A stretch of 64,000 bases of DNA from positions 310,001-374,000 of the forward strand of contig JAVJSU010000007.1 of the NCBI GenBank assembly GCA_040219275.1, written 5' to 3'. Of the stretch, positions 1-8,678 are shown piece after piece. The notes under the pieces were generated by a model. That model saw only the letters and a list, made by a program, of their open reading frames with translations, was not told where the DNA came from and did not search any database. This stretch comes from JAVJSU01 sp040219275. Lineage in GTDB: Bacteria; Chloroflexota; Anaerolineae; Aggregatilineales; Phototrophicaceae. Both the position numbers and the translations under genes were made by a program. Each line of letters begins with the position of its first letter. Position 1 is the first letter of the stretch.

Positions 1-1
1 G

Positions 2-1753
2 GTTGGCGCAGGCATGATTACACTGGCACTGATTTATGCGGTGGGGTTGCGGTTGTTCGGACGGTTGGCGGCGTTGAGTTCACTGGCGCTGATGTCGTTT
101 GGCATGTTCCCGACATTGCTGGCGAGGCAAATCAGACCGGAAACGTTTTTGCCGATGTTGACGTGTGGCATCATTTTGATGTTGATTAGCGCGTTACCGG
201 CGTATCGACGGCGACGGGTGCGCGGGGCAAATACCACCATTTTCGCCTCACTGGGCGTTTTCCTCGGATTAGGCTTATATGTGCATCCGGCGGGATTGCT
301 GGTGTTGATTGCGGCGGGTGCGTTCATTTTCTATATCGTCCGTTTTTCCAACACAGTGGTTTCTGGCAGGCGCACGCGCTATATCCGTTTTGCGCTTCTG
401 CTCACGCTGATTATCGCCATCCCATACCTGACCTCTTCTTTACGACAACCTGAGTTAAACGGGTTCTCGCGGTTATTCGACGGGGAGACGTTCACCTTGC
501 GTAATGTAGGCGATAGTCTCGCCGCCATTATCATTCTGGGTGATTCGCATCCGGGCAATAATATTCCTGATCGCCCCTTATTAGACCCTGTTAGCGTCGG
601 CTTGATGTTGATTGCATTGGGCTATTCGCTCCGGCGCTGGCGACGACCCCGTTATATGATTTTGCCCTTGTATTTGCTGATTCTGTTGCCGGTGGCGATT
701 TTTTCGTCGTCGGGGGCAGATTTTGGCGCGTATGCGGTGGTTATTCCGGTGATTTATCTGCTGGCAGGGTTCGGCGCGAGTCTGGTTATTTACATTGTGC
801 CGGTGCGCTATCTGGCGGTGGGTGTCGGCTGTTTGATGGTTTTGCTGGGCGTGAATGTCGTGTGGACATTTAACGATCTGTATGGGCGTTGGGGCGAGCT
901 TCCTGCTGTTCAGACGTTGTATAATGCCCGAGTCGGACAATTGGCGCGTTATGTCGATACCCATGACACGATGCCGATGGTGATTTGCGGGTGGAGTCCA
1001 TCTCAATCACCGAGCGCGGCACGGCTTTCTGATGCACAACTCATTGATTTGATGCTGAACCGTCAGGAATTAGATAATATCCGCTATACCGAGTGCACTT
1101 CTGGTTTGATCTTCCCGCAAGGGGGTGAAAATTTTGAGGTATTGATCCCTAATTCAGAAATGCTGGCAGATGCCCATCCGCAGATTACGCAATGGTTGGC
1201 GCAAGGCACATTTGTTGATTTACCGGATATGCCCGAAGGTAGTGTGCTACAGATGAATGTTGCCGAAGACTTAGCGGATGCGCTTGGCGCGTTTACGGTC
1301 ACAACTCCGGTAAGTTATGCGCCGGAAACGGGCGATACTTCCAACTTTGGACCGCCCGTGAGCTTTGGTGGTAATGTGACCTTTTTGGGTTATGCGACGG
1401 ATGATGCGGGCGCATATGCACCGGGGAGCACCCTGACGCTGGTTACCTATTGGCGCGTGGATGGGGTCGTTCCGCCGGACTTACGCTTCTTTACGCATGT
1501 GCTGGCTGATCCGGGTGCGAGTCCGGTGGCGAATACGGACACTTTGAGCACGCAGGCGCGTTTGTTGCAGAATCGGGATGTCGTCGTTCAGGTGACGTAT
1601 GTTCCGTTGCCGTCGACACTTCCACTCGGCGAATATCGTTTGTCAATCGGCGCTTATCAGGATACGAGTCGCATCCGCTTAGATGTCTTGCGTGAGGGTG
1701 CGCCGTTCGGGAATCGATTGTTGCTCTTCCCGATTGTCGTGGCGGAGCGCTGA
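2..1753 (+). CDS. GT39-like multi-pass membrane protein (5' partial)
   Basis: The reading frame is open to the left edge, and the first ATG (14) falls inside the fold, so the true start lies upstream. The visible N-terminal 260 residues are a series of hydrophobic helices. They include the stretch around RQIRPETFLPM that in GT39/ArnT-type glycosyltransferases follows the first extracytoplasmic loop. Residues from about 280 onward are a soluble, probably extracytoplasmic domain ending in a beta-rich part (GYATDDAG, FTHVLAD, LPLGEYRLSIG) that I recognise from Chloroflexota proteins of this kind. Likely role: transfer of a sugar from a polyprenyl carrier outside the membrane. The catalytic Asp-rich N-terminus is not in the window, so the family call is inferred. 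Confidence 0.6.
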   Translation, partial: VGAGMITLALIYAVGLRLFGRLAALSSLALMSFGMFPTLLARQIRPETFLPMLTCGIILMLISALPAYRRRRVRGANTTIFASLGVFLGLGLYVHPAGLLVLIAAGAFIFYIVRFSNTVVSGRRTRYIRFALLLTLIIAIPYLTSSLRQPELNGFSRLFDGETFTLRNVGDSLAAIIILGDSHPGNNIPDRPLLDPVSVGLMLIALGYSLRRWRRPRYMILPLYLLILLPVAIFSSSGADFGAYAVVIPVIYLLAGFGASLVIYIVPVRYLAVGVGCLMVLLGVNVVWTFNDLYGRWGELPAVQTLYNARVGQLARYVDTHDTMPMVICGWSPSQSPSAARLSDAQLIDLMLNRQELDNIRYTECTSGLIFPQGGENFEVLIPNSEMLADAHPQITQWLAQGTFVDLPDMPEGSVLQMNVAEDLADALGAFTVTTPVSYAPETGDTSNFGPPVSFGGNVTFLGYATDDAGAYAPGSTLTLVTYWRVDGVVPPDLRFFTHVLADPGASPVANTDTLSTQARLLQNRDVVVQVTYVPLPSTLPLGEYRLSIGAYQDTSRIRLDVLREGAPFGNRLLLFPIVVAER

Positions 1754-1755
1754 GG

Positions 1756-1796
1756 CAGTTGTTAGTAGACAGTTCACAGTTTTCAGTAGACAGTTT
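1756..1796. repeat. degenerate CAGTTTTCAGT-type intergenic repeat
   Basis: Directly after the GT39-like stop codon there is a run of short units reading CAGTT, TTAGTAGACAGTT, CACAGTTTTCAGTAGACAGTTT. The same wording recurs after or between genes at 20454, 27570, 36668 and 56730, and in reverse complement at 61470. No coding function is visible. Confidence 0.6.
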
Positions 1797-1798
1797 CA

Positions 1799-2021
1799 AC
1801 TGATGTTACGCAGTGTAGGTTGTTTGGTCAACTTTCCGCGATGAGCTTAAACCTCATCGCTAGACCATTTCAAAAACCCCACTTAAGTGGGCTGTTTTCA
1901 CAAATGTTCGGGAAGAATAGCCTGCTTTAGCAGGGTTTTTAACAAATTTAGCCAATGGGTTTTAGCCATTGGCGATCACAGGTTATAAAATGCCTTGTTC
2001 AACCGTTTGCGTAAGGTCAGT
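1799..2021. mobile_element. MITE-like element of about 223 bp with imperfect terminal inverted repeats
   Basis: The left end reads ACTGATGTTACGCA (1799-1812). The right end TGCGTAAGGTCAGT (2008-2021) is its reverse complement at 12 of 14 positions. Both ends match the ends of the two elements at 32910 and 40959, and the length is nearly the same, but the interior differs. This interior holds three hairpins: CCCACTTAAGTGGG (1878-1891), CCTGC/GCAGG (1921-1934) and GCCAATGG/CCATTGGC (1951-1973). It fills most of the 350 bp gap before the RNase Z gene. No ORF is seen inside, so any movement would need a transposase in trans. Confidence 0.5.
1919..1940 (+). terminator. possible intrinsic terminator downstream of the GT39-like gene
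   Basis: A short hairpin (CCTGC, loop TTTA, GCAGG) is followed by GTTTTT. The stem is only five pairs. The hairpin lies inside the MITE-like element and 165 bp after the stop codon, so the assignment is tentative. Confidence 0.35.
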
Positions 2022-2100
2022 CATCACTTATCAGTTGTTGAAAATTGCGTGTAGGAGTCAAACCCTACCGATTGTTCATCAGAAACCTACGAGTTAATTC

Positions 2101-3048
2101 ATGTTTGAAATTGTATTTCTAGGCACGTCTGCCTCTGCGCCGAGCATCTATCGCGGGTTGCCATCACAGGCGATTCTTGCGGGGGAGCATCGCTTCCTGA
2201 TTGATTGTGGCGAAGGCACACAACGTCAGATTCTTAAGAGCGGGATCGGCTTTAAGAAGCTCAACCGTATTTTATTGACTCATGCTCATCTCGACCATAT
2301 TCTGGGGCTAGGCGGTCTGGTCTCGACGTTTGTGCGCTGGGAAGACATCGAAGAGTTAGAGATTTACGGTGGCACGGCGGCGCTGAACCGTGTGCAGACC
2401 TTACTCTTTGATGTGGTGCTGGCGAATCAGCGCACCCCGATTCCGATTCACCTGATTGATCTTAAAGCGGGCGAAATCCTATCTGCGCGTGAATTTAATG
2501 TGAGCACGTTTCCAGTGCAACATCGCGGACCGGGGAATTTTGGGTTTGTGTTTCAGGAACACACGCATCATCCATTTAATGTGGAAAAGGCGATTGCATT
2601 GGGTGTGCCTGCCGGACCGGAGCGAGGTCGACTGGTGAAGGGTGAGGCGATCACACTGGTTGATGGGCGTACAGTCACACCGGAAATGGTGCTCGGGGAG
2701 GCGATCCCCGGCACGAAGCTGGTGCATATTGGTGACATCGGGCGTTTGGACGAGAGTATCGCCGAGCAGGTCAAAGATGCACATGCGCTGGTGATGGAAT
2801 CGACGTTTCTGGAAGTGGAAGCCGATGTCGCCGCCGCACACGGGCACATTACAGCGAAGCAGGCGGCAGAATTTGCGCGGGATAATGGCGTAAAAACGCT
2901 TATTCTGACGCACATCAGCCGTCGCTATGGTGAGCGCGAAGTGATTGCCGAAGCGCGTGATATTTTCCCGAATACGTATGTCGCCCGTGACCTTGACCAT
3001 TACATCATCCATCGTGATCGTCCGGTGGAAAAAGTGGAAAAGTCGTGA
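2101..3048 (+). CDS. rnz: ribonuclease Z (tRNA 3' processing endonuclease)
   Basis: The 315-residue product matches RNase Z in length and layout. Its metallo-beta-lactamase signature is H61-A-H63-L-D65-H66, preceded by LIDCGEGTQRQ (34-44). Later blocks are GDIGR, ESTF, AAHGHITAKQAA and LTHISRRY, which supply the remaining metal ligands of the family. The enzyme cuts tRNA precursors after the discriminator base to free the 3' end for CCA addition, in the cytoplasm. The gene is monocistronic or leads into the O-methyltransferase 28 bp downstream. The ATG sits after a MITE-like element that may carry or displace its promoter. Confidence 0.93.
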   Translation: MFEIVFLGTSASAPSIYRGLPSQAILAGEHRFLIDCGEGTQRQILKSGIGFKKLNRILLTHAHLDHILGLGGLVSTFVRWEDIEELEIYGGTAALNRVQTLLFDVVLANQRTPIPIHLIDLKAGEILSAREFNVSTFPVQHRGPGNFGFVFQEHTHHPFNVEKAIALGVPAGPERGRLVKGEAITLVDGRTVTPEMVLGEAIPGTKLVHIGDIGRLDESIAEQVKDAHALVMESTFLEVEADVAAAHGHITAKQAAEFARDNGVKTLILTHISRRYGEREVIAEARDIFPNTYVARDLDHYIIHRDRPVEKVEKS

Positions 3049-3076
3049 CACTCTTACAGGAAAAGGGTAATTTGAG

Positions 3077-3721
3077 ATGATGCCAGATGATAATAAACGA
3101 CAACAATTTGAAGATTTGATTGCAGATATATTTGCAAAAGATGACGACGCGCTTAAACAGGCGTATGATTCCACAAAAGTGAACGATATGCCCGCGATCA
3201 GCGTGAATCCCCAGGACGGCGCGTTGCTCAACTGGCTGTTGCGGAGCATCAACGCGAAAACGGCGGTAGAGATCGGCACATTAGCGGGCTATAGCGGCAT
3301 CTGGATTGCGCGGGGTTTAGCGCAAGGTGGCAAGCTGTATACTGTGGAAGTCAGCAGTAAGCATAAGCAAGTCGCACAGGCGAATTTTGATACGGCGGGT
3401 GTGGCGGATAAAGTGGAGATTGTGCAGGGGCAGGGGCGTGATGTTTTGCCGAAGATCGCCGCGAAAGCACCGTTTGATTTTGTGTTTATTGACGCAAATA
3501 AAGACGAATATCCCTTTTATCTGGAATGGGCGACGGAAAATGTGCGTTCCGGTGGCATCATCGCGGCGCATAATGCCTATCGCAACGGGAATGTGCTTGA
3601 TCCAAAAGAAGACGCAGACCGCATCATGCGCGATTTTATCCAGACGATTGCCGATGATCCACGCTTACTTGGGATGATCGTCCCGCTTGGCGACGGCATG
3701 GCGATTGCCTTGAAGCAGTAA
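3077..3721 (+). CDS. class I SAM-dependent O-methyltransferase (family 3, CCoAOMT-like)
   Basis: A 214-residue protein with the AdoMet-binding stretch AVEIGTLAGYSGIWIARGL near residues 60-78. The acidic second strand is followed by VEIVQGQGRDVLP, and the metal/substrate loop is FVFIDANKDEYPFYLEW (around 136-152), typical of O-methyltransferase family 3 (COG4122). Members methylate catechol-type or other hydroxyl groups with a divalent cation. The natural substrate cannot be read from sequence. AAAAGGG lies 9 bp before ATG 3077; a second ATG at 3080 is equally possible. It follows rnz by 28 bp and could be co-transcribed with it. Confidence 0.85.
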   Translation: MMPDDNKRQQFEDLIADIFAKDDDALKQAYDSTKVNDMPAISVNPQDGALLNWLLRSINAKTAVEIGTLAGYSGIWIARGLAQGGKLYTVEVSSKHKQVAQANFDTAGVADKVEIVQGQGRDVLPKIAAKAPFDFVFIDANKDEYPFYLEWATENVRSGGIIAAHNAYRNGNVLDPKEDADRIMRDFIQTIADDPRLLGMIVPLGDGMAIALKQ

Positions 3722-3906
3722 AGACGCTCAGTTCGGCATATGCAAACGATCTGAATATATTGCATTTTGTGGTCAAACTGCGTCAATATTGAAGCTCGTG
3801 GCTTTTAGCTTTTAGCAAAAACCCTGAAGTTGGTGATTAACGGCATCTGTGATGATCCGCCTTTATCAGAATTTAGGAAAGATATTTCAAAGTGGCGTAA
3901 AATTTT

Positions 3907-5079
3907 GTGCGACGATTTATCCTTGCGACAGCGATATGTCTTACTGTATTGAGTAGCGTCTCCATTTTGCTGGCGCGCTGGACAGGTCGCCATTTTGATT
4001 TGAGTCCACCCATGCTGATTTATCCGCGAGTGGGGGTCGGCATTGTCGTGTACGAGCAACGGCTTGAGTCGTCGCATGTAATTTTCCCCATACCCTTCGC
4101 GCTGGACATTGATTTCTACTGGTCGCCAGATCGTCGCAGTGTGTTGCAGGTTGAACTGGATACACAATCCCCCACAGAAGAAAACGCCTATATTTTCACG
4201 TTGTATCCTGATTGGTATGCTGACCCCATCACAATTACGGGACGGTTTAACGGCTATAGCACACCGCGCTGGTCACCCGATGGACAAACGGTCATTATGC
4301 CTGCCTGTCCACAATTGGGTACAGGGTGCGGTTTCTTCGATTTTTACCGCATTGCGCGTGACAATCCCCAACTAGAAGAAATCCCTTATCCTGAGCTTGC
4401 CAGCATACCGGATGATTGGCAATGGTACGACAACCATACACTGATTATTGTCGATGAGCGCGAGGTTGTGTTGCTGGATTTGAACACGGGCGAAAGTGAA
4501 ACGCTCGTGAGCAACCTCCCGATACAATTACGTGGCATTCACTGGACGGACGATTTTTCTCGTATGAGTTACTTTGTGAATGACGGGAATAATTTCTGTT
4601 TGCGGGTGTTGATCTTTGCTGAGGGCGATTCAAACGAAGTTGTCTGCGGTGGCTTGAATCGGAATCATCCTGTCGGTTGGTTGGATGACGGAGAGACGCT
4701 TTATTATGTGCGGGGCGATGACGACGAAATCCGGCTGTATGATAGTGTCGCCCGTGTCGATCAAAGCGCGACTGATCCGCCGACTTTTCTTGATTGGGCA
4801 TTTGATCTGCTGTATCCGCTCCCACAAACACCGTATTTAGTCCACCACGCCACATTTAACCGTCAGGTGATTGAACTGATTAACACCGAAACGCGCCAGA
4901 TTGAACAGGTTGCGTTTGATGTGCGCGGATACAGTGATGCTGATTTTGTGCCGTCGCCTGATGGTTCGTTGATCGCACTTCGCTTGCGAGAACGCGGTTT
5001 GCTGGGGTTGATTCGGTTGGACGAGGTGGAAGCGCACTGGATTGAATCGGTCGTATGCTGTGTGATGGTGTGGGATTAG
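3907..5079 (+). CDS. secreted or anchored TolB/WD-type beta-propeller protein
   Basis: The 390-residue product begins with a basic residue pair and a hydrophobic stretch (ILATAICLTVLSSVSILLA) that acts as a signal peptide or membrane anchor. The body has repeated propeller-blade phrases: WSPDRRSVLQVE, RWSPDGQTVIMP, WLDDGETLYYV, SPDGSLIALRLRE. The annotated start is GTG at 3907, chosen because it precedes the signal segment directly. No enzyme motif is seen. TolB-like propellers usually bind partners or sense extracellular ligands, and the partner here is unknown. It stands alone, 185 bp after the methyltransferase, with a minus-strand gene beyond it. Confidence 0.65.
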   Translation: MRRFILATAICLTVLSSVSILLARWTGRHFDLSPPMLIYPRVGVGIVVYEQRLESSHVIFPIPFALDIDFYWSPDRRSVLQVELDTQSPTEENAYIFTLYPDWYADPITITGRFNGYSTPRWSPDGQTVIMPACPQLGTGCGFFDFYRIARDNPQLEEIPYPELASIPDDWQWYDNHTLIIVDEREVVLLDLNTGESETLVSNLPIQLRGIHWTDDFSRMSYFVNDGNNFCLRVLIFAEGDSNEVVCGGLNRNHPVGWLDDGETLYYVRGDDDEIRLYDSVARVDQSATDPPTFLDWAFDLLYPLPQTPYLVHHATFNRQVIELINTETRQIEQVAFDVRGYSDADFVPSPDGSLIALRLRERGLLGLIRLDEVEAHWIESVVCCVMVWD

Positions 5080-5107
5080 TAGCGGATGGCTAACAGTTTA
5101 CCTGAAC

Positions 5108-5560
5108 TTAAATGGATTTAGAATTATGTTGTGTAAAGGCTTGTAGACTTTCATCCTGTTGCATCAGAAATTCGAGCGCGTTTTCCTCAGTTTTGAAGGT
5201 ATGGAGCTTTAACCCGCCCATGCGTGCCACCATCCCGGAGACAAATTCGCCTAACGAACTGACCTTGCCATACATAATAAGGTGACCGAAGTGTTCATAA
5301 CGCATGACGGTGAGTAACGCACGGATTTCTTTCAAGTTAATGGGAAATCTACCAATGCGTGATTGGTCAATCAGCATATGCACAAGGGGTTCGCAGACAT
5401 TGAGCTTATCTTGTAGCTGTTGATTCATAATATGGATGTTGTTTATGGTGATGTCGCCGTCTAGTTGTATAAAGATGACCCGTTTTGGAATGTACCAATC
5501 GACGTGGATGGGCATAAAAGAATCCGATAGTTTAAAATTAAGTTGGCAAGTTTTCCTCAT
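5108..5560 (-). CDS. small STAS/SpoIIAA-like protein
   Basis: The 150-residue product (102 to 134 residues of fold, depending on start) reads VDWYIPKRVIFIQLDGDIT, then a helix, then HMLIDQSRIG and HLIMYGKVSS. This alternation of strands and helices is reminiscent of SpoIIAA/STAS-like small proteins. No conserved phosphorylatable Ser is evident. A TATAAT on the minus strand overlaps the first ATG (5560). Translation may therefore start at the internal Met at 5512 (MPIHVDWYIP), giving 134 residues, unless the mRNA is leaderless. Function unknown; a role in a regulatory partner-switch is only a guess. Confidence 0.5.
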   Translation of the reverse strand: MRKTCQLNFKLSDSFMPIHVDWYIPKRVIFIQLDGDITINNIHIMNQQLQDKLNVCEPLVHMLIDQSRIGRFPINLKEIRALLTVMRYEHFGHLIMYGKVSSLGEFVSGMVARMGGLKLHTFKTEENALEFLMQQDESLQAFTQHNSKSI

Positions 5561-5660
5561 TATAATGTATTTCGTAATTAATTACACATAAGACTTATGA
5601 CCTATGTAGATTTTTACGGAAGCCTGTTGTTAAATAAGCGTATACCTAAAGATAAAAGCG

Positions 5661-6800
5661 ATGACGGACTCAATTAGAAAAGAGATTTTTGTGGAAGATA
5701 CCTTTGCATTTATCATCCATCCGATTCAAATAAAGAAAGATGTGTCCCGTAAATTCCCCTTGCTCGGTAAAATTTTATCAGAAGGGCAGATCAACTATTT
5801 CTCGCGGTATTTTCCGCCGGTGTATCTGTCAGAAATCACGGGGATTCGCTCTGAAGAAACTGGACGTGAGCTTAAAGGCTGGTTTATCGCCTGTCCACTT
5901 ACACCGCCTACGATGATGTCTTTGCCGGAAGAAACGGTCTATCGTAAGATCGTCGCGTGCGGGCATAAAGCGGAAGAACTGGGTGCGCGGATGCTCGGTT
6001 TGGGCGCGTTTACCTCGGTGGTGGGCGATGGTGGAATCACGATTGCCCAACGGCTGGAGATGCCTGTCACTACCGGCGATAGTTATACGGTAGTCATCGC
6101 GGTGGATGCTATTCGTGAAGCGGCGCGGGTGATGGGCAAAGACCTGCGCGAGTCTAAAGTGGCGGTGGTCGGTGCGACGGGCGCGATTGGCAAGACCTGT
6201 GCGGAAATTCTCGCCGGAGATTGTGCAGAACTCACCCTCATCGGGCGGCGGATTGACGCGCTGGAAACGATGCGCGAACGCTGTGAAGGCAAAGGCGCAG
6301 ATGTTGCGGTGAGTACACAAATAGAGTCGATTTACGATGCGGATTTTGTGCTGACAGTGACGAGTGCCGTTCATGCGATCATCGAACCACGCCACATAAA
6401 GCCGGGGGCGGTGGTGTGTGATGTCGCCCGTCCGCGTGATGTTTCCCGTCAGGTGGCGGCGCAACGCGATGATGTACTGGTCATCGAAGGGGGGATGGTG
6501 GAAGTCCCCGGTCTGGTGGATTTCGGCTTCGATTTCGGCTTCCCGCCCGGAAAAAGTTATGCGTGCATGGCGGAAACGATGGCGCTGGCTCTGGAAGGGC
6601 GTTATGAGGATTACACCGTCGGCAAGGATGTGACGGTTGAGCAGGCGCTTGAGATTGGCGAGATTGCGACGCGACACGGCTTCCGGTTGAGTGGCTTTCG
6701 GAGCTTTGAGAAACCGGTGAGTCAGGAGACAATTGATGGTGTGAAGGAACGCGCGTTAGTGAACATTCAAAGCTGGACACCCGCAAAGTACGACGCATGA
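5661..6800 (+). CDS. acyl-ACP reductase-like protein (cyanobacterial AAR family)
   Basis: A 379-residue protein co-linear with the cyanobacterial long-chain acyl-[acyl carrier protein] reductase. It has an N-terminal domain (FAFIIHPIQIKKDVSRKFP, then LGLGAFTSVVGDGG) and a Rossmann domain with VAVVGATGAIGKTCAEIL near residues 166-183. The segment PGKSYACMAETMALALEGR places a cysteine at residue 302, where AAR carries its thioester-forming Cys, and EIGEIATRHGF is near the end. AAR reduces acyl-ACP/acyl-CoA to aldehyde with NADPH. No aldehyde-deformylating oxygenase gene is in the window, so alkane production is not implied. Its stop overlaps the next start (ATGA), suggesting translational coupling with the DNA glycosylase. 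Confidence 0.75.
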   Translation: MTDSIRKEIFVEDTFAFIIHPIQIKKDVSRKFPLLGKILSEGQINYFSRYFPPVYLSEITGIRSEETGRELKGWFIACPLTPPTMMSLPEETVYRKIVACGHKAEELGARMLGLGAFTSVVGDGGITIAQRLEMPVTTGDSYTVVIAVDAIREAARVMGKDLRESKVAVVGATGAIGKTCAEILAGDCAELTLIGRRIDALETMRERCEGKGADVAVSTQIESIYDADFVLTVTSAVHAIIEPRHIKPGAVVCDVARPRDVSRQVAAQRDDVLVIEGGMVEVPGLVDFGFDFGFPPGKSYACMAETMALALEGRYEDYTVGKDVTVEQALEIGEIATRHGFRLSGFRSFEKPVSQETIDGVKERALVNIQSWTPAKYDA

Positions 6801-7300
6801 GCCACGTTTTACCGGATGTGTTGCGTGATGGGCTGAAGGTCGTGTTTTGTGGCACGGCGGCGGGGGATGTCTCCGCGCAGGTCGGCGCGTATTATGCCGG
6901 ACCGGGTAATCGCTTCTGGGAAACGCTGTTTGCCATCGGCTTGACTCCTGTTCGCCTCGAAGCGGTTCAATTCCGTGAGGTGGTGCGCTATGACATCGGC
7001 TTGACCGACCTCGCTAAAACAACCTCCGGCGCAGATAAAATCCTCAAGTCGGCTGATTTTTCCGCGGATGATCTACGTGAAAAAATGCTGAACTATCAAC
7101 CGCGCTGGCTGGCATTTACCAGTAAACGGGCGGCGAAAGAATATTTTGGCGTGAAAACGGTTAATTATGGTGAACAATCGCAAAAAATTGGCGAGACGCG
7201 GGTGTTCGTGCTGACTTCACCTTCTGGCGCGGCGCGTGGTTATTGGGATGTGAGCGTGTGGCAGGCATTGGCGGAGCAGGTGAAGCGATCCGTATCTTAA
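6797..7300 (+). CDS. mug: MUG-type mismatch-specific DNA glycosylase (UDG family 2)
   Basis: The 167-residue product follows the family layout: LPDVLRDGLKVVFCGTAAG, YYAGPGNRFWETLF, YDIGLTDLAKTTSGAD and the final loop TSPSGAARGYWD. The enzyme removes uracil or other damaged bases from mismatches in DNA. Motif I is GTAAG rather than the classical GINPG, so the Asn that positions water in E. coli MUG is absent. This belongs to a GTAxG-type subgroup, and the substrate range may differ. The gene overlaps the upstream reductase-like gene by 4 bp. Confidence 0.85.
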   Translation: MSHVLPDVLRDGLKVVFCGTAAGDVSAQVGAYYAGPGNRFWETLFAIGLTPVRLEAVQFREVVRYDIGLTDLAKTTSGADKILKSADFSADDLREKMLNYQPRWLAFTSKRAAKEYFGVKTVNYGEQSQKIGETRVFVLTSPSGAARGYWDVSVWQALAEQVKRSVS

Positions 7301-7501
7301 GTAGATGTGAATTGCGTAAAATTGCCCATAAAGCCACGTTCGTCCTTCTCGCTTATAGTTAGCAAATCAAAACCTTAAGAAGCGCGAGATGCAGGTTTCA
7401 CGTATTTGTTGTATAGTTATGGTTAGGTACAAATTACGTTGATTTGTGACGAAATTTGTCATTCTATTGGTCCCACAAAGCATACAGTTATAGGGGCGGG
7501 C

Positions 7502-8434
7502 ATGAGCAAAGGTCGTATTCTAGTCGTTGAAGATGATTTTGATATCTCCAACATGCTCCGCATTTATTTTAGCGGGCAAGGATATGAGGTACAGGTAGCA
7601 CCGCGTGGTGGTGATGCGCTCACGATGACGCGCAAGCAACTTCCGAACTTAATTATGCTAGACATCATGTTGCCAGATATGAATGGTTATGATGTTTGCC
7701 GTGAATTAAGGACGACCACCCGCACAAGCCATATACCGATTATCTTCCTAACGCAAAAAGATGAACGGAGTGATCGCATCGCCGGTTTGGAACTGGGCGC
7801 GGATGATTATGTGACGAAGCCGTTCGACATTGAGGAACTCAAGTTGCGGGTTCAGAACGCGATCACTGCCGCTAATCGCCAAACACAGATCGACCCGAAA
7901 TCGAACCTACCCACCGGACGCTTAATCGAAGACCATTTGCGGAATTTGATGCGAAGCGAACGCGAGTGGACGTATATCGACATGAAGATTAACAACTTTG
8001 ACCTGTTTAACGAGGTCTATGGGTTTGTCGCCGGTGATGAAGTGATCCGGTTTGTTGCGTTGTTGATTGGCGAATTGGTAGATGAAGTTGGCTCAGGGGA
8101 TGATTACGTCGGGCATCCGGGGCGTGATAATTTTATTGTGATTACCCACTCGGATGAGGCAAATCGTCTAAAAGAGCGCCTTGTTGAACGGTTTAATGAA
8201 GAAGTGAAACAGCATTATTCATTTATTGACCGTGAGCGGGGTTACATCCTTGTACCGGGGGATACGGGTGAGAAAAAAGTGGACTTGATGACGGTTTCTG
8301 TCGGGTCTGTTTCCACCGCGACCCATCGTTTCTCCGATATTCGTGAAATTACTGAATTGGCGGCGGATGATCGTCGTCGCGGGACTGCCGCACGCGATGA
8401 TAGCGCCGGATCACCTATCCAAACATCCTGGTAG
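7502..8434 (+). CDS. response regulator with receiver and degenerate GGDEF-like domain
   Basis: Start taken at the ATG at 7502 (MSKGRILVVEDD), preceded by a G-rich stretch; this gives 310 residues. Residues 1-120 form a canonical receiver with acidic EDD, phospho-acceptor in IMLDIMLPDMNG and lysine in VTKPFD. Residues about 135-290 resemble a diguanylate cyclase (YGFVAGDEVIRFV, VGHPGRDNFIVI, LMTVSVGSV), but the active-site GGDEF is replaced by GRDNF. Cyclase activity is therefore unlikely, and the domain may bind a nucleotide or serve as a protein interface. It precedes the giant kinase by 244 bp and probably works with it. Confidence 0.8.
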   Translation: MSKGRILVVEDDFDISNMLRIYFSGQGYEVQVAPRGGDALTMTRKQLPNLIMLDIMLPDMNGYDVCRELRTTTRTSHIPIIFLTQKDERSDRIAGLELGADDYVTKPFDIEELKLRVQNAITAANRQTQIDPKSNLPTGRLIEDHLRNLMRSEREWTYIDMKINNFDLFNEVYGFVAGDEVIRFVALLIGELVDEVGSGDDYVGHPGRDNFIVITHSDEANRLKERLVERFNEEVKQHYSFIDRERGYILVPGDTGEKKVDLMTVSVGSVSTATHRFSDIREITELAADDRRRGTAARDDSAGSPIQTSW

Positions 8435-8678
8435 CGCGATGCGAACGCGACGTTACTCATGTTGATGATTCGCAGTTGGACGGCATGGATGATCGATTTT
8501 TCCCCTGATACACATGGTTACAGGATTTTTGAGTGAACATTCCGGGCGTAATCCAGCACACCCGCCCTGAATATGAATAAGATCAATAAGAACAGGTGTG
8601 CGCTATCGTCCGTCATGGGAATTGTGGCTGATTAGCAGTCAACAATCCGTAAACCGATGGCTTTGACCGAGAGGTTAT

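Noticed and set aside
2479..3279. A 266-codon minus-strand frame across rnz and the methyltransferase
   Set aside because: It covers two well-supported plus-strand genes and encodes no recognisable domain.
8340..8434. Possible frameshift at the C-terminus of the REC-GGDEF-like regulator
   Set aside because: The tail looks unusual, but the frame ends cleanly and no continuation was evident in other frames.
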